Positions 32,922 through 43,590 of a stretch of 64,000 nt of DNA are shown piece after piece. The position numbers were made by a program, and so were the translations under genes. Source of the stretch: JBDHUW01 sp964642385. GTDB lineage: Bacteria > Patescibacteriota > Gracilibacteria > Absconditabacterales > Absconditicoccaceae. Each line of letters begins with the position of its first letter. Within the stretch, counting starts at the first letter, position 1. The notes under the pieces were generated by a model that was given only the letters and a program-made list of their open reading frames with translations, searched no databases and had not been told where the DNA came from. The stretch lies in NCBI GenBank assembly GCA_964642385.1, contig CAZXON010000004.1:12665-76664 (forward strand), in the 5' to 3' direction.

Positions 32922-33188
32922 CTAGTTAGTAATGATGGTTAGTTTATTATTAGCACAATATGCAATTCAACCATTTATAGTAAGTTGAGTTTTGTGTTCT
33001 TTATATGCTTCTAAATCCTTATATTCTTTATTTTCTTCCCATGTTACATCTCAAGACTGTAAAGCTGTTATAAGTTGCATATGACCTGGTAAAATTTCTA
33101 ACTGTCAATCCAACCCAGGAATAGTAACCTGAATAAGGTTTTTCTGTATAAAAATACTATCTGGGCTTACAAGGTGTAGTGAGATCAT
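32922..33188 (-). CDS. atpC: F-type ATP synthase subunit epsilon (short), 88 aa
   Basis: Beta-sandwich part of epsilon: MISLHLVSPDSIFIQKNLIQVTIPGLDGQLEILPGHMQLITAL, then LTINGGIAYCANNKLTIIT. The C-terminal helical hairpin of the long form is missing, so inhibition by its extension is unlikely. First gene of the operon, 4 nt before atpG. The promoter should lie in 33189-33272. Confidence 0.88.
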
Positions 33189-33272
33189 AATTTTTTGGAA
33201 AAAAAATAAGATATCAAACTTCTTATAATTATTTGATACCCAAGTTGCAAGTGTATTTCGTCTGTCTTTAAA

Positions 33273-34064
33273 TTATTGTTTTTTTGAAAATTCTTTTAAT
33301 CAGTCTTTGTATCATAGATCAAAGGCTTTTTTCATCTCTTTTTTGTTGATATCAAGTGTCTTTAAGGTAAGCTCTCTATTAAAAAGGTGATCAGGAATGT
33401 CTAATTTCCCCAGAGAGGGTCATCTTGTAAGAATGCCAAAAGTGACAGAAAGTACATCTAATATGTTTGTTAGTTTAGGGTTTTCAGCATATTGATTCAG
33501 GAATATTCATATTATTTTATGATTGGGATATTTTTTTCTTGCTATTTCTACAGGAAAATTGTTAAGTACTCATCCATCAATAAGGCACATATTGTTGTAA
33601 TCTATAGGTGGGAAAACACCTGGAATTGCCATACTTCACAGGAGTGGTTCATACAGCGGCCCTTCTTTAACAAGTACGAATGCTGATTTTTTGCTATCAA
33701 CAGCTCATATATATATTTTTTTTGATAGTTCTTCAAAGGTTTTTGGAAGTTGTTTTTTGAAAAGATCAAGCATTGTATCAGAGGAAAGAAGGCTTTTTTT
33801 TCAACTAATCCCAAGTGTTTTCCAAGAAAATATTGTAAAATTATATCAAAAATTGTAAATTTCTTCAGCCGAATAGCCAGCTGCCCAAAATGATGCAATT
33901 ATTGCGCCGACGCTTACTCCATAAATAGCATCAATCTTCTTTTTGAGCTCTAACTCTTCAAGTGCTTTCAAAATCCCAAGCGCGTAAAAGCCCCTCGTGC
34001 CTCATCCTGAGATAACAAGCGTATATTTTTGGCTCTTTTCTAATAGATTGTTCAGAATACTCAT
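33273..34064 (-). CDS. Patatin-like phospholipase, 263 aa
   Basis: Ser-Asp dyad lipid acyl hydrolase. Seen: LVISGGGTRGFYALGILKAL (oxyanion loop), IYGVSVGAIIASFWAAGYS (GxSxG nucleophile as GVSVG), GSMAIPGVFPPID and LIDGGVLNNFPVEIAR (catalytic Asp in DGG). Cytosolic, no signal peptide. Could release fatty acids from membrane phospholipids, in line with other lipid genes nearby. Twelve TGA read as Gly, three within the motifs. Between its start and 34305 is a 240-nt divergent promoter region without genes. Confidence 0.93.
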
Positions 34065-34304
34065 ACAGCATACCATACTTATTGAGCTTATAAATGCAAT
34101 ATTTTTTTAAGATACCTTTTCCTATGCACGAGAGAATTAAATCATATTTATCCATCTTAATTTACTCAGTTAAAGCATATAACAACACAATATTATAGGA
34201 TGTCAATTTGACTATTGAGAAATTTGTTTTGTATTTGTTGTAATCCTAGACAAAAAATGTATTTTCTTTATTATTAATTGTATCTTTAAAAGCCTTACGG
34301 TCTA

Positions 34305-35885
34305 ATGAAAAACACTCTCCAAAAAACTATTTTAGAAAATAAAGACGTTCAAGCGTTACTGCCTGATTTTTCGTTACTTAGATTGTTGAGTAGAGAACAA
34401 GCCACGAGCGCAGAAGCACTTGTTTTTGATAGAGAAAAAAACGTACTAGCTATATTGACAACAAATCAAAAACCTGAGTTATTACAAAATATTTTAGGAC
34501 AATTGAGCGCCAAAAAATTTAAATATCAAATCTACTATACTGATCCAGCTTCTTTTCAAGTCGCCGTATCTTGGTATGATCAAATGGAAATGCAAGAAGC
34601 ACTTGTCGCTCAAAAAAAGCAAGAAAAAGCAGAAGCTACCGGTTCTTCTGCAGAGGCGTTATTGCAAGAACTATACAATAAAAGAAATGATTTTGACGAT
34701 GGTGGTTTTATCAATGAGATGATTAAATTAACGTTTCAAGCTGGAGCATCGGATCTCCATTTCCAGCCCCAAGAAAATGGTATTCTTATGCGTATGAGAA
34801 GAGATGGTGTCTTGAAAAATCTTCTTACATTCACTCATGCTGAGTTTAAAAAATACCTGTTGAAAATAAAATTTATGGCTGGTACAAAAATGAATATCGA
34901 TTATTTGCCACAAGATGGAAGATTCGATTTCAAGGTGCTTGGTTTGAATAATCAAGAAAAGAAAATTGATGTGAGAGTTTCGATTATGCCTTGACTGAGA
35001 GGAGAAGGAATCGTAATGAGATTTCTAGATTCACAAGAGGGGTATAAGACGTTTACGGACATTTGATTTTCAACTGCGCAAATAGAAGTTTTAAAAACGA
35101 ATCTTAACAAAAACTTTTGAATGATTTTGTTGACATGACCGACGTGATCTGGTAAGACAACAACATTATATAGCATGCTCCATTATCTCAATCAACCTGG
35201 AAGAAAAATTATCACCTTGGAGAATCCGGTAGAATACGAAATGCCTGGCGTGGAGCAATCACAGATAAATCCTGATAAATGATACTCTTTTGAGGAATGA
35301 CTCGCCGCAATTCTTCGTCATGACCCAGATATTATTATGGTGTGAGAAATTAGATCTGCAGAAACTGCAGAAATCGCTTTTAATGCTGCTCTTACATGAC
35401 ATTTGGTATTGGCGACAGTCCATACAAATACATCAACAGAAGCCATCACGAGATTGCTAAATTTGGGTATCAAGCCATATATGCTTGCTCCTGCCTTAAA
35501 TATGGTTATCTGACAAAGACTTGTTCGTAGATTACATACTTGTATGACATACAGAGAAGCATCTATGGCTGAAAATGCCGAGATCAAAAGCGTTATCCGT
35601 GGCATAAAAGATATCTCTCCTTCTACGGAAGTTGTTTTTGATGGGAAACTTTCTCAATCAGTTTGATGTGATGAGTGCCTGGGTGATGGGTATAAAGGAA
35701 GAATGGCGGCACTAGAACTACTTGAGGTGACAAACGAACTGAGAAATATGATTGTAGAAAATAAGTCAACGATGGAAATATATGGTGCGCTTCGTCAATC
35801 AGGCTTTCTAACGATGAAAGAAGACGCATTTATGAAGATGTTACAAGGTAAAACAACGTTGGATGAGATAAGAAGAGTTTTATAA
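34305..35885 (+). CDS. Type IV pilus/type II secretion assembly ATPase (PilB/GspE-like), 526 aa
   Basis: Hexameric ATPase powering pilin extension. N-terminal domain with variable linker, then GASDLHFQPQENGILMRMR, LRGEGIVMRFLD, MILLTGPTGSGKTTTLYSML (Walker A; both flexible glycines after T encoded by TGA), ITLENPVEYEMPGVEQSQIN (Asp box), LAAILRHDPDIIMVGEIRSAETAE (Walker B), GHLVLATVHTNTS (His box), VGCDECLGDGYKGRMAALELLEV (one short Cys motif rather than the tetra-Cys of PilB). The ends differ from PilT. No pilin genes lie adjacent. Confidence 0.9.
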
Positions 35886-35903
35886 GTAGACATCGGTAAA
35901 AAC

Positions 35904-36599
35904 ATGGATACACTAAAAATAATATGACATAGGGGAGTGGCTTGATTAGCGCTAGAAAATACACTTTCCAGTTTTCAAAAAGCTGTTGAATTGGGCGTGG
36001 ATTATATAGAGGCAGACATTCGAGAACTTGCTGATGGGAATCACATTATCTTTCATGATCACTTACTAAGCAGACTTTGTAACATCCATGAAAGGATATC
36101 AGGCAAAACTCTAGATGAAATAAAAGCAATCACTCTTTCAAGTGGAGAAAAAATCATGACCTTGGAGGAGTATCTGGATTGGGTAAGCAAATATGATGTT
36201 TCCACCCTTTTTGAATTGAAATGAGTTAGCAACACTAAGATAATATATGAAAAAATTAACAAAGTCTTACATTATGAAAAATATGCGATCCAATCTTTTT
36301 TTCACGACCAAATGTCATCTCTAAAAATCCTTGATCAAAATATTATGACCTGATTGTTGTTTGAGTGAGCTTTTGAAAATATTGATGAATATCTCAGCTC
36401 GAGTAGTGCTGATTTTGTGGGAGTCTGATTCGAAAGTGTGACGCCAGATTTTATAAAAGCCATTAAAAGGTCAGATAAAAAAATAGCGTTTTGGACCATA
36501 GATAATGTGCTTGATTTAGAAGACGCATTAGAATATGAACCGTGGGCGTTAATATCAAATAGACCTGACATCCTTTTAGAGGCGATACAAAACCACTAG
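35904..36599 (+). CDS. Glycerophosphodiester phosphodiesterase, 231 aa
   Basis: Hydrolyses glycerophosphodiesters to glycerol-3-phosphate and an alcohol. Seen: IIGHRGVAGLALENTLSSFQKAVELGVDYIEADIRELADG, IIFHDHLLSRLCN (catalytic His pair and metal-binding Glu/Asp), TLFELKG, and C-terminal IAFWTIDNVLDLEDAL...LISNRPDILLE. No signal peptide, so acts inside. It would recover glycerol-3-phosphate from deacylated phospholipids, in keeping with the patatin gene 2 kb away. Confidence 0.93.
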
Positions 36600-36654
36600 T
36601 ATATTTCACATTTTTCTCTATACTGGTGATTGTTTATATTTTATTTTTACGCGC

Positions 36655-36846
36655 ATGAAATCTTTTACGGATGTCAAAGTCATTGTCGCTTTAATAGTTG
36701 TTGCAATTGCTTTTTTCTTCATTGGATCACAGTATAGATTACAACAAATTAGGCAAGCTTTTGTAAAATCATTTAGCGAATTTAGCGCATGATTATGAAC
36801 GTGAGCAATAAATACATGATCTACTACAACAGGTTTTAACCAATAA
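36655..36846 (+). CDS. Small single-pass membrane protein, 63 aa
   Basis: MKSFTDVKVIVALIVVAIAF opens with a membrane helix, followed by a charged helix (QQIRQAFVKSFSEFS) and a Gly/Thr/Ser tail containing four TGA-encoded Gly. It ends 8 nt before truD. No family recognised. Confidence 0.6.
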
Positions 36847-36854
36847 TATATTTG

Positions 36855-37949
36855 ATGACGTACTTCCAAACAAAACTACACCCTGAAGATTTTATTGTTA
36901 CTGAGATCTTAGCAAAAGAACCAACTGGTACCTGAGATTTTCACTATATTTTGTTTCAAAAAAAGTGACTTACAACTTTTTTGTTTGTGGATCTTATGAT
37001 GAAAGAGTTTGGTCTCAACAGAAACACTATTGGGATTGCAGGATTAAAAGATAAAAACGCGATCACCAGACAGCGAATAAGTATCTCTAAACGTGATGCT
37101 TTTAAAGAATGTGGTGGGATAAACAATCTTCTTGCATGGATTCGTAAGAAAGGCAAGGTGATTTCTGCTACCTATGGTGATCACATCTTGAAAGTAGGTG
37201 AAAATACAGGAAACCATTTTGATTTGGTGCTCGTGCCAAACGCGGACAGTGTTGACACAAGATGACATGAAAACACGAAGCATTGAGATAAAACAAAAAA
37301 ACCAAATCCTACAAAAAAAACACAAACTGCTGCTGAAAAGCTTTTCTCTCATTGGGATAGAAATGATGAAGATACTATCCAATTCAAAGAGAAGATTGCA
37401 AATATTTTAAACCAAATAGAAAAGAAAGGACTACCAAATTATTTTGGAGAGCAGCGTTTTTGACGTTTTGGATCAAATCGACAAGTCGGTTTTGATTTGC
37501 TTTCAGGCACTATTCGCAATATTAAATGAGATAAAAACACACTTGTTGAAAAAAGATTTAAGGTGCAAGCATTTTCTAGCTATGTGTTTAACGAGTATCT
37601 GAAAGAAAGAGAGAAAAAATGATTATTATATACCCGCATTCCTTGAGATATCCTTTGAAAAGATAAGAAAACTGTTACGGGCCCTGTTCCATGAGATGAT
37701 CTTGCCCTTGCGGGGCAAGATGCTGCGACTCTTGAGAAGGAGGTCTTTTCAAAAGTCGGTTTGTCGCAGCAAATCATGAATCGCTTCAAAACCTTTGGAT
37801 TGTTTTGAATTCGTCGTCCGATTTTAATGTATCCTACAAATATCAAGCATACCTGGCGTGGTAAACTGCTTATGCTTTCATTTGATTTGCCAGCAGGAGC
37901 ATATGCAACCACACTGATTGAATATGTAGAAAAAGAGTTGAGAAAGTAA
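36855..37949 (+). CDS. truD: tRNA pseudouridine synthase TruD, 364 aa
   Basis: Makes pseudouridine 13 in tRNA Glu. Seen: EDFIVTEIL, YILFQKKGLTTF, IGIAGLKDKNAITRQ-x-ISI (catalytic Asp in KDK), GNHFDLVLV, LPNYFGEQRFGRFGSN, RRPILMYPTNIKHTW and LSFDLPAGAYATTLIEY. Two variable positions (after TRQ at 37074 and after GSN) are CGA; families vary there, so they do not decide the codon meaning. A lysine-rich insertion sits near residues 140-170. Confidence 0.93.
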
Positions 37950-38082
37950 TTTCCAATCATCCTAAATCTGTTTAAAATTTCCACATCTTAAACACCTTTC
38001 CACTTTATCGTAAGGAAGACAATTTTTTTGATATATATTTTTACTGGATTATGTTATGCGATTGGTTATATTGATATTGTGT

Positions 38083-38265
38083 TTTTAGATTATAGAAAAA
38101 TTTAAGCATAATGATCATTAATTATAAATTGTTAATGATTAATTGAATCAGTGAAGCTGGTGATGTCAGGAGAGCCGGTTCTTGGACAACATATACATAG
38201 ACTATCCATACTCACCACTTTGTTTCTTTTCTTTCTGCAAGCAGATAAAAGAGTCAGGTTCAGAG
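38083..38265. repeat. Dispersed intergenic repeat, copy B
   Basis: Within the 340-base gene-free stretch between truD and psd. Core TTTTAGATTATAGAAAAA, then a quasi-palindromic AT segment (38117-38143), and about 80 nt later TTTCTTTCTGCAAGCAGATA...GTTCAGAGGC. The 27-nt AT segment is the exact reverse complement of the one in copy D (57200-57226). Confidence 0.6.
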
Positions 38266-38290
38266 GCATATTTTATATAAGATAATATAG

Positions 38291-39025
38291 ATGATAGACG
38301 CCATGCAGGATAGCCAGCAAAACAAGGAAGAAACCCGCTTAGACAAAAATGGACAGAGCATTTCTAATCAAAAAAAACGTCTCACTACAGCAAAAACATT
38401 GCGTCGTATTGGTTTGTGGATACTTAGTTTACTTATTATATTCGCGCTTATGATCAGTTTGTGGTATCAGCTTTTCTTTTTACGTTTGCCAAAACGTTCT
38501 ATAGTAGAGGATCCAAATGTGTTTCTTTCCCCTGCAAACGGGAAAATAATTGCAATTACTAAAGAGCCAACGACGCCTTTGGAAAAGAAACATAGGGTGG
38601 TTATTGAAGATGCTATGCGTGATACCTGAACGGGGAGTACAATGGTTTCGATCATGATGACGCCATTTAATGTGCATTATCAAAGACTACCGCAAACAAG
38701 CACGCTTCTTAAACAAGACTATCACACAGGCAAATTCTTAAATGCTATTTCAAATCCTGATGCTAGTTTTGTCAATGAGTATAATGCAATGTTGTTTGAA
38801 ACAAAAGATGGAATAAAATATAAGGTTGTGCAAATTGCTGGTAAGCTAGCGAGAAGAATTGTAAGTTTAGTTAAACCGCTTGATGCTCTAAAACAAGGTG
38901 ATGTAATTGGTCTTATTAAGTTTGGTAGCCAAGTAACTGTTATTTTCGATAAAAATGTTGAAGTTACAGCCAGAATTGGTGAGGTTGTCCATGAATGAGT
39001 TAGTGTGATTGGAAAGAAAAAATAA
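38291..39025 (+). CDS. psd: Phosphatidylserine decarboxylase-like enzyme, 244 aa
   Basis: Pyruvoyl enzyme converting phosphatidylserine (or an archaeol analogue) to the ethanolamine lipid. Hydrophilic 35-residue N-terminus, one or two membrane helices (IGLWILSLLIIFALMISLWY), then LPKRSIVEDPNVFLSPANGKI, VSIMMTPFNVHYQRLP, NEYNAMLFET, VQIAGKLARRIVS and GDVIGLIKFGSQVTVIF. The FGS is the self-cleavage site, with Ser becoming pyruvoyl. Length suits the short PSD/archaetidylserine decarboxylase group. Matches the product expected from the synthase at 42991. Confidence 0.88.
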
Positions 39026-39092
39026 AAAATAGTTCAAGACTGATTAATCTCTGTGATTTAAGAAAAGTCTTTATATTTTCTTTCATATAGCC

Positions 39093-39371
39093 ATGATTAA
39101 TAAAAAAAGACTTGCTTTGACATTTGCTCTTCTGGCTACAGTTGCAAAAGGTTTATTTACATTGTTGGTTCGGATTATTCCCTCTGGTATGCAATCATTT
39201 GTTGATTGGGTAGCAAAGATGCATTTTATACAACCAATTATAACACTTAAGCCCGTTATCTTTTTTGATGCTATAATTATGCTTTTCCTTAGCTTTATTA
39301 TAGCATATTGTATTTGATTTGTTTTCGCTTGAGTATTTAATCAAATTGCAAGGAAGGGGAAAATAAAATAA
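39093..39371 (+). CDS. Small membrane protein with two helices, 92 aa
   Basis: MINKKRLALTFALLATVAKGLFTLLVRIIP, then a second hydrophobic part (FFDAIIMLFLSFIIAYCIGFVFAGVFNQIARKG). Two TGA. The pattern recalls the small DUF5676 membrane proteins but is not conclusive. Located 67 nt after psd on the same strand. Confidence 0.6.
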
Positions 39372-39391
39372 TATTTTTGTATGTACTCAAC

Positions 39392-39757
39392 ATGGACGAA
39401 GGTACTAGAAGCGCAATAGTTGCTGACCTAAGAAAGATAGTAGAGGATTACTCTTTTTTGTCGGCTCGTTATGACCCAATTCATTCAAATCCATGGTTTA
39501 TAAGCTATTCTTACAAAAAAAACAACATAAAAAAGGTTTTGTTTTGGATCAATTTTTATCCTAAAAAGAATTTTGTCTCATTTGTCTTTGATAATTGCAA
39601 CAATGGGGTAGTGGAGCAATATCCAATATTGCTATTGGCAGCTGATGAGAAAACCAACAATATTATGAAAATAAAAATATTTTCTTTGCAAGATATTCAA
39701 AAAAAAAGTATAGAAGAGTTAGTTAAACTGTATGTGCAAGTTGTCCAAGAAAAATAA
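39392..39757 (+). CDS. Hypothetical protein, 121 aa
   Basis: Starts MDEGTRSAIVADLRKIVEDY; a TTG at 39377 would add five residues but the ATG is preferred. Aromatic, mostly beta-like middle (PWFISYSYKKNNIKKVLFWINFYPKK) and helical end. No membrane segment or known motif. No in-frame TGA. It lies 20 nt after the preceding small membrane protein gene. Confidence 0.55.
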   Translation: MDEGTRSAIVADLRKIVEDYSFLSARYDPIHSNPWFISYSYKKNNIKKVLFWINFYPKKNFVSFVFDNCNNGVVEQYPILLLAADEKTNNIMKIKIFSLQDIQKKSIEELVKLYVQVVQEK

Positions 39758-39760
39758 AAA

Positions 39761-39781
39761 AAGGGCGGTATGTGTGCCCTT
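39761..39781. terminator. Hairpin between convergent genes
   Basis: Stem AAGGGC / GCCCTT with a 9-nt loop, right after the 39757 stop. No T-run on the plus strand; the upstream A-run gives a T-run on the minus strand. Confidence 0.45.
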
Positions 39782-39803
39782 AGAGAAAATATAATATAAA
39801 AAA

Positions 39804-39878
39804 TTTTAGATTATAGGGAAACCAAAACAATAGTTAATGATTTCTGCAAGCGAAGAATTGAGCCTCGTTCAGAGGTGT
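39804..39878. repeat. Dispersed intergenic repeat, copy C
   Basis: Core TTTTAGATTATAGGGAAA, then CAAAACAATAGTTAATGATT and directly TTTCTGCAAGCG...GTTCAGAGG. This is a compact form joining the parts that copies A and B hold apart. Confidence 0.6.
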
Positions 39879-39881
39879 TTT

Positions 39882-40397
39882 TTAGTATGTTTGCACGCCG
39901 TTTTCTAAATATATTACTTCTATGCCAGCATTTTTAAAGATTTCTTCACTTCGTTCTGCTGCATGGTATTTCTTCTCACATACGACTCTTTTAATGCCAC
40001 TTGCAACAATTAAGTGCGCGCAGTGTCTAACATAGCAAGGAGTCATTTTCGTATATAGTGTAGATCCATCAAGTTCAATACCTTGGCGAGCAGCATTTGC
40101 AATTGCATTTAGCTCAGCGCACCCATTTCTCATGCAATGTTCTTTTTCATCATCATGTTCATCTTCGACAGTCCACATTTGATGACCAACTTCGTCACAC
40201 TTTGGGCTTCCATTTGGCGAATCTACATAGCCAGTAGATAATACTTGATTGTTTTTTACTATAACACATCAACTTCTACCACGGTCGCAGGTGCCTTTTT
40301 CTCCAACTACACGGCAAATATCCATAAAATAGACATCTCGTGAAATATCTTCAGGTTTTAGGTGTCCACTGTCTTTTAGAGTACCTTGTTGAATCAT
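39882..40397 (-). CDS. dCMP deaminase (ComEB-like), 171 aa
   Basis: Zinc deaminase making dUMP for thymidylate synthesis. Seen: DIS-x-DVYFMDICRVV, EKGTCDRGRSGCVIVKNNQVLSTGYVDSPNGSPKC, CAELNAIANAA (the HAE motif as CAE, still ligand plus Glu), and MTPCYVRHCAHLIVASGIKRVV (PCxxC in a PCYVRHC form). Residue x is CGA (40338-40340) where the family has the near-invariant Trp of W-D-x-Y-F-M. Start chosen at MIQQGT behind AAAGGA; an upstream ATG at 40424 is possible. An extra DEHDDEKEHC loop is present. Confidence 0.92.
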
Positions 40398-40593
40398 TGT
40401 TTCCTTTAGGAATAAAGCTATCATAAGTATATACCTTTCATCAAATAATGCAAAAAATTATCATTCTAGTCCATTTTGTGGTTTTTAAGGCAGAGGAGGA
40501 GTGCTAACCTATCCAAGTATTTGTTTTTATATACTACCCTTCATATAGAAATTTGTTTTTATGATCGAAACATTGCGCACACAAGTTTTTTTC

Positions 40594-40677
40594 TAAAAAG
40601 CATAAATGTAAAAACTTATAAAACATTGATGACATCTATAAAAATACTATTTTAATGCATATTTTACCTTCTACAAT
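40594..40677. repeat. 84-bp direct repeat, left copy
   Basis: Base-for-base identical to 49209-49292, 8.6 kb away in the same orientation. The surrounding 40398-40991 stretch is AT-rich and without a convincing gene. The repeat ends in ATGCATATTTTACCTTCTAC, which here would open a 38-codon ORF and in the right copy a different one. The pair brackets the lipid-type gene cluster. Confidence 0.92.
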
Positions 40678-40991
40678 GTCATCTGAATTGCGTGATCGTG
40701 CGAATATTATTATAGTGACGTCTAAGAAGTTTTACTTTTTGGTCATATTTATATTATGCCTACTTGGGTAGAAAATTTCTGAACATAATCTATAAATATT
40801 CCTTATTTTAAGAATTGAGCACATGCCACACGGTTAGTAGATACTTCATAAAAAGTTCAAACTAAATCATTGGATTTATTAATGTGTATATGTATTATTC
40901 AAATATAAAAGAGTGTAAATGACCTAAAAAACGACATGAGAATTACTTACTTGGAGAAGAAAATAATGTTTTATATTTATACCTATATATC

Positions 40992-41873
40992 ATGAAAAAA
41001 ATTATACTAGTATTGGTTTCTCTTGTTGTATGATGATGAGCTTATTACTTTTTTACTATGGGGACGTACTGACTACAGTTTTCAGAAAAATCTTTTAAGG
41101 GAAGTTTTATTGAACCTCGTTTCGTTAGGCAGATTGTAAAAACAGATGTGCATGCTCCTGTTCATATTGAGCAAGAGAAATACACAGCATCAGGAACCCA
41201 GTATTTTAACTTGCTTAATGAACAATCTGAAAACCTAGAAAAAATACTTAATAATAGTTGAATTAATGAGATTGCGTATTTGTTTTTTGATGACTTTGGT
41301 AACTATGGTGTTACTGCTGTTATTGATCAGTGAAAATTTATTTTCTATAATGAAATCAAAAAAGATATCACGCCAACACTTTCTGCTCAAATTTCAACTA
41401 ATCAACTAAATTTGCTTTTGATGATGATATGAGATGGGCAGTTAGATAACCATGAAGAACTTGCTATTGCTGATTTCTTATTGGTGCCGTTGTTTGAAAG
41501 ATTATACCAAACACCTGCTCTTTATGAGGCAAGCAATATATCGAGGAGTCAGTTTGATAATATTATGCAGTTTGAAATAAAAACAGATAAACCTGTTGAT
41601 AATTATTGATATGTCTTAGAACTTGCTGTTACTGTTGTAAATGCAGATGGACAAATGTTTGTGAAAAAATGAAAATATGGAAATCCAGATGCGTTGTATA
41701 GTTTTTCGTATGCTGATGCTTTAGAACTATATAAAATGATAACACTGCAACTATCATCAGCAACAAATGATGCTGAAACAATAAGAATTGCTACCGATAT
41801 CTTTATGATATTACAACGCAATAAATCATTTGAAAGAGCTGATCATCTAAAACGTGCGCTATGGAAGGACTAA
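40992..41873 (+). CDS. Signal-anchored hypothetical protein, 293 aa
   Basis: N-terminal membrane segment (MKKIILVLVSLVVGGGAYYF), then a soluble extracytoplasmic-type domain. Contains LLLMMIGDGQLDNHEELAIADF and VTVVNADGQMFVKKGKYGN, two DG-loops that look alike, suggesting an internal duplication or EF-hand/TerB-like turns. No catalytic motif. First gene after the left repeat. Its last codons overlap the ATG of the radical SAM gene by 13 nt, so the two are coupled. Confidence 0.7.
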
Positions 41874-42967
41874 AAGATCTATATCACCTTCCTTGGTCGG
41901 ATCATGATAATCCAAACTGATGGATCGAACCAACAACATACTGTCAATTAAAGTGTGTAGGATGTTATAGAGGATTAGATACTTGAAAAATATCAAATGT
42001 GCATTTGCCAATAGAAGTATTGAAAAAACAAATAGACTCTTTTGTGCAGACAAGAAATGTGCAAACTATTTCTATTGCAGGATGAGAACCGCTTCTTTAT
42101 CCGCATTTAGAAGAGCTTTTGTTGTATATAAAAAGCAAAAATCTGTACTCTATGCTCTATACAAATGGCATGGTGTTAAATCAAAAAAAACTAACTATTC
42201 TAAAGGAGGCCTGATTGACACAGTGCATTATCCATATTAGTCCTGAGCAAGATAGACCCCAATGGAAAGGTAAAGATGATGTTTGACTTATGCAATTAAG
42301 AAACTCATATGTTGATATGTTTAGACAGGTAGGAGGAGTTGGATTGTGATTTATCATGCCTCTGTTTCAAGAAAACATAAGCTCTTTAGACGCAATAGTC
42401 CCCTTTGCAAGAAAGAACATAGACATTGTTAATTTGCTTGTGTTTACTGTTTGGAAGGATGTGCTTGCAGACACTGAAGAGCCTAAAACACACTTGCAGA
42501 ATACTATGACATCTACCATTGTTGGTAGACTACAAAAAATGTCATATACGCCAGGCGCTTATCTACCAAAACTACAAGATAAAGATGCTCCTGCATGGTT
42601 AATGTCTATTGGGTTTGGGAGTGTGGAGAAGTATATATGAGATATTTCTAGTTGAGCTTATAAGGTATTGATGGAGAGATACCATAAATATAAAAAAAAA
42701 TATTTTATTACAAAACCGCTTAGATCAATAAAAAAGAGTGCTCTTTTAAAACTTTTTATATCTAGTAAAATGTGGAAAGATTTTGGGAAACAGTTTTTTC
42801 AAAAAACAATTTCAATATATCCACAAACTATTTTAATTATAGATCCTCCAAGACAGGCATGAGATTGGTGTGATGGCTGTCCAGATGTTATGTATATTTG
42901 AGATGCCCTCTATCCATCATGTATGATAAATAATTTTGAACCATATAAAGAGGTTTATATAAAGTAA
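41861..42967 (+). CDS. Radical SAM enzyme with C-terminal Cys motif, 368 aa
   Basis: 4Fe-4S/SAM radical chemistry. The CxxxCxxC motif is C28-QLK-C32-VG-C35-YRG, preceded by WIEPTTYC; the GGE motif follows in TISIAGGEPLLYPHLEELL. A C-terminal DWCDGCPDVMYIGDALYPSC adds three or more Cys, possibly an auxiliary cluster. The PTT-x-C start is seen in radical SAM proteins that modify peptides and also in HpnH-like and tetraether-synthase-like proteins acting on lipids. The substrate is unknown; the neighbours argue for a lipid or prenyl chain. Confidence 0.9.
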
Positions 42968-42990
42968 TTTACATAAAGCAATAATGTATA

Positions 42991-43590
42991 ATGCGCACTA
43001 TAACTTTTTTAGACAAAGAAACGCTTAATGTAGCAAATTTTATCTCGCTTGTTGCAATTGTTCTGTGAGTCTTTTCAACAGTGCTGTTTTTTTCCAATCA
43101 ATTATTGTTTTGAAGTGTATTGATGTTGATAGCATTCCTTTTAGATATTCTTGATGGGTTTGTTGCAAGAAAAATAAACATATTATCAAAAACATGAGCA
43201 CTTCTTGATGTTATCGCTGATGTTTTTATATATATAATGCCGATTGTTGCACTAGCACTGTGACAGTATAATGTAAGTGTAGTAATGGTGTTTTGTGTTG
43301 CTATATTTATCGTAGCATCAGTTATTAGACTTGCTGTTTTTGCAACTAGATGATTTGAGACTCTTCAATGAGCTCGTTATTATATTTGATTGCCTGTATA
43401 TTTTAGTCATTTGTTATTTCTTGTTTTATTACTGCACTGAGGAGTGTGGTTGTTAAATGGGTTAATGTTAATTTTTTCTTTTCTTATGGTTAGTAAAATA
43501 CAAATTAAAAAACAAGGTATGCTTGTTTCCTTGATCCGATTTGCTGTTCTGTCAGGTTGCGTTCTCTATATCATAATAAAATGACTATAA
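42991..43590 (+). CDS. CDP-alcohol phosphatidyltransferase (PssA-like), 199 aa
   Basis: Transfers a CDP-activated lipid to an alcohol. Motif D52-x-x-D55-G56-x-x-A59-R60 ... G69-x-x-x-D73-x-x-x-D77 is complete (LLDILDGFVARK...SKTGALLDVIADV). Six membrane helices; YYIGLPVYF resembles the FIGLP segment of phosphatidyl-/archaetidylserine synthases. So a serine lipid is the likeliest product, matching the decarboxylase at 38291. CGA in the last helix (SLI-x-FAVLSG) suits Trp. The stop overlaps the start of the next gene. Confidence 0.88.

Noticed and set aside
37074..37076. CGA in TruD TRQ-x-ISI as further proof of Trp
   Set aside because: TruD relatives have Trp, Arg, Leu or Glu at this place, so it is not decisive.
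39381..39419. Alternative ATG upstream of the 39392 gene
   Set aside because: It is in another frame and stops after 12 codons.
40655..40771. 38-aa ORF starting inside the left 84-bp repeat
   Set aside because: Short, no ribosome site; more likely a remnant or chance frame.
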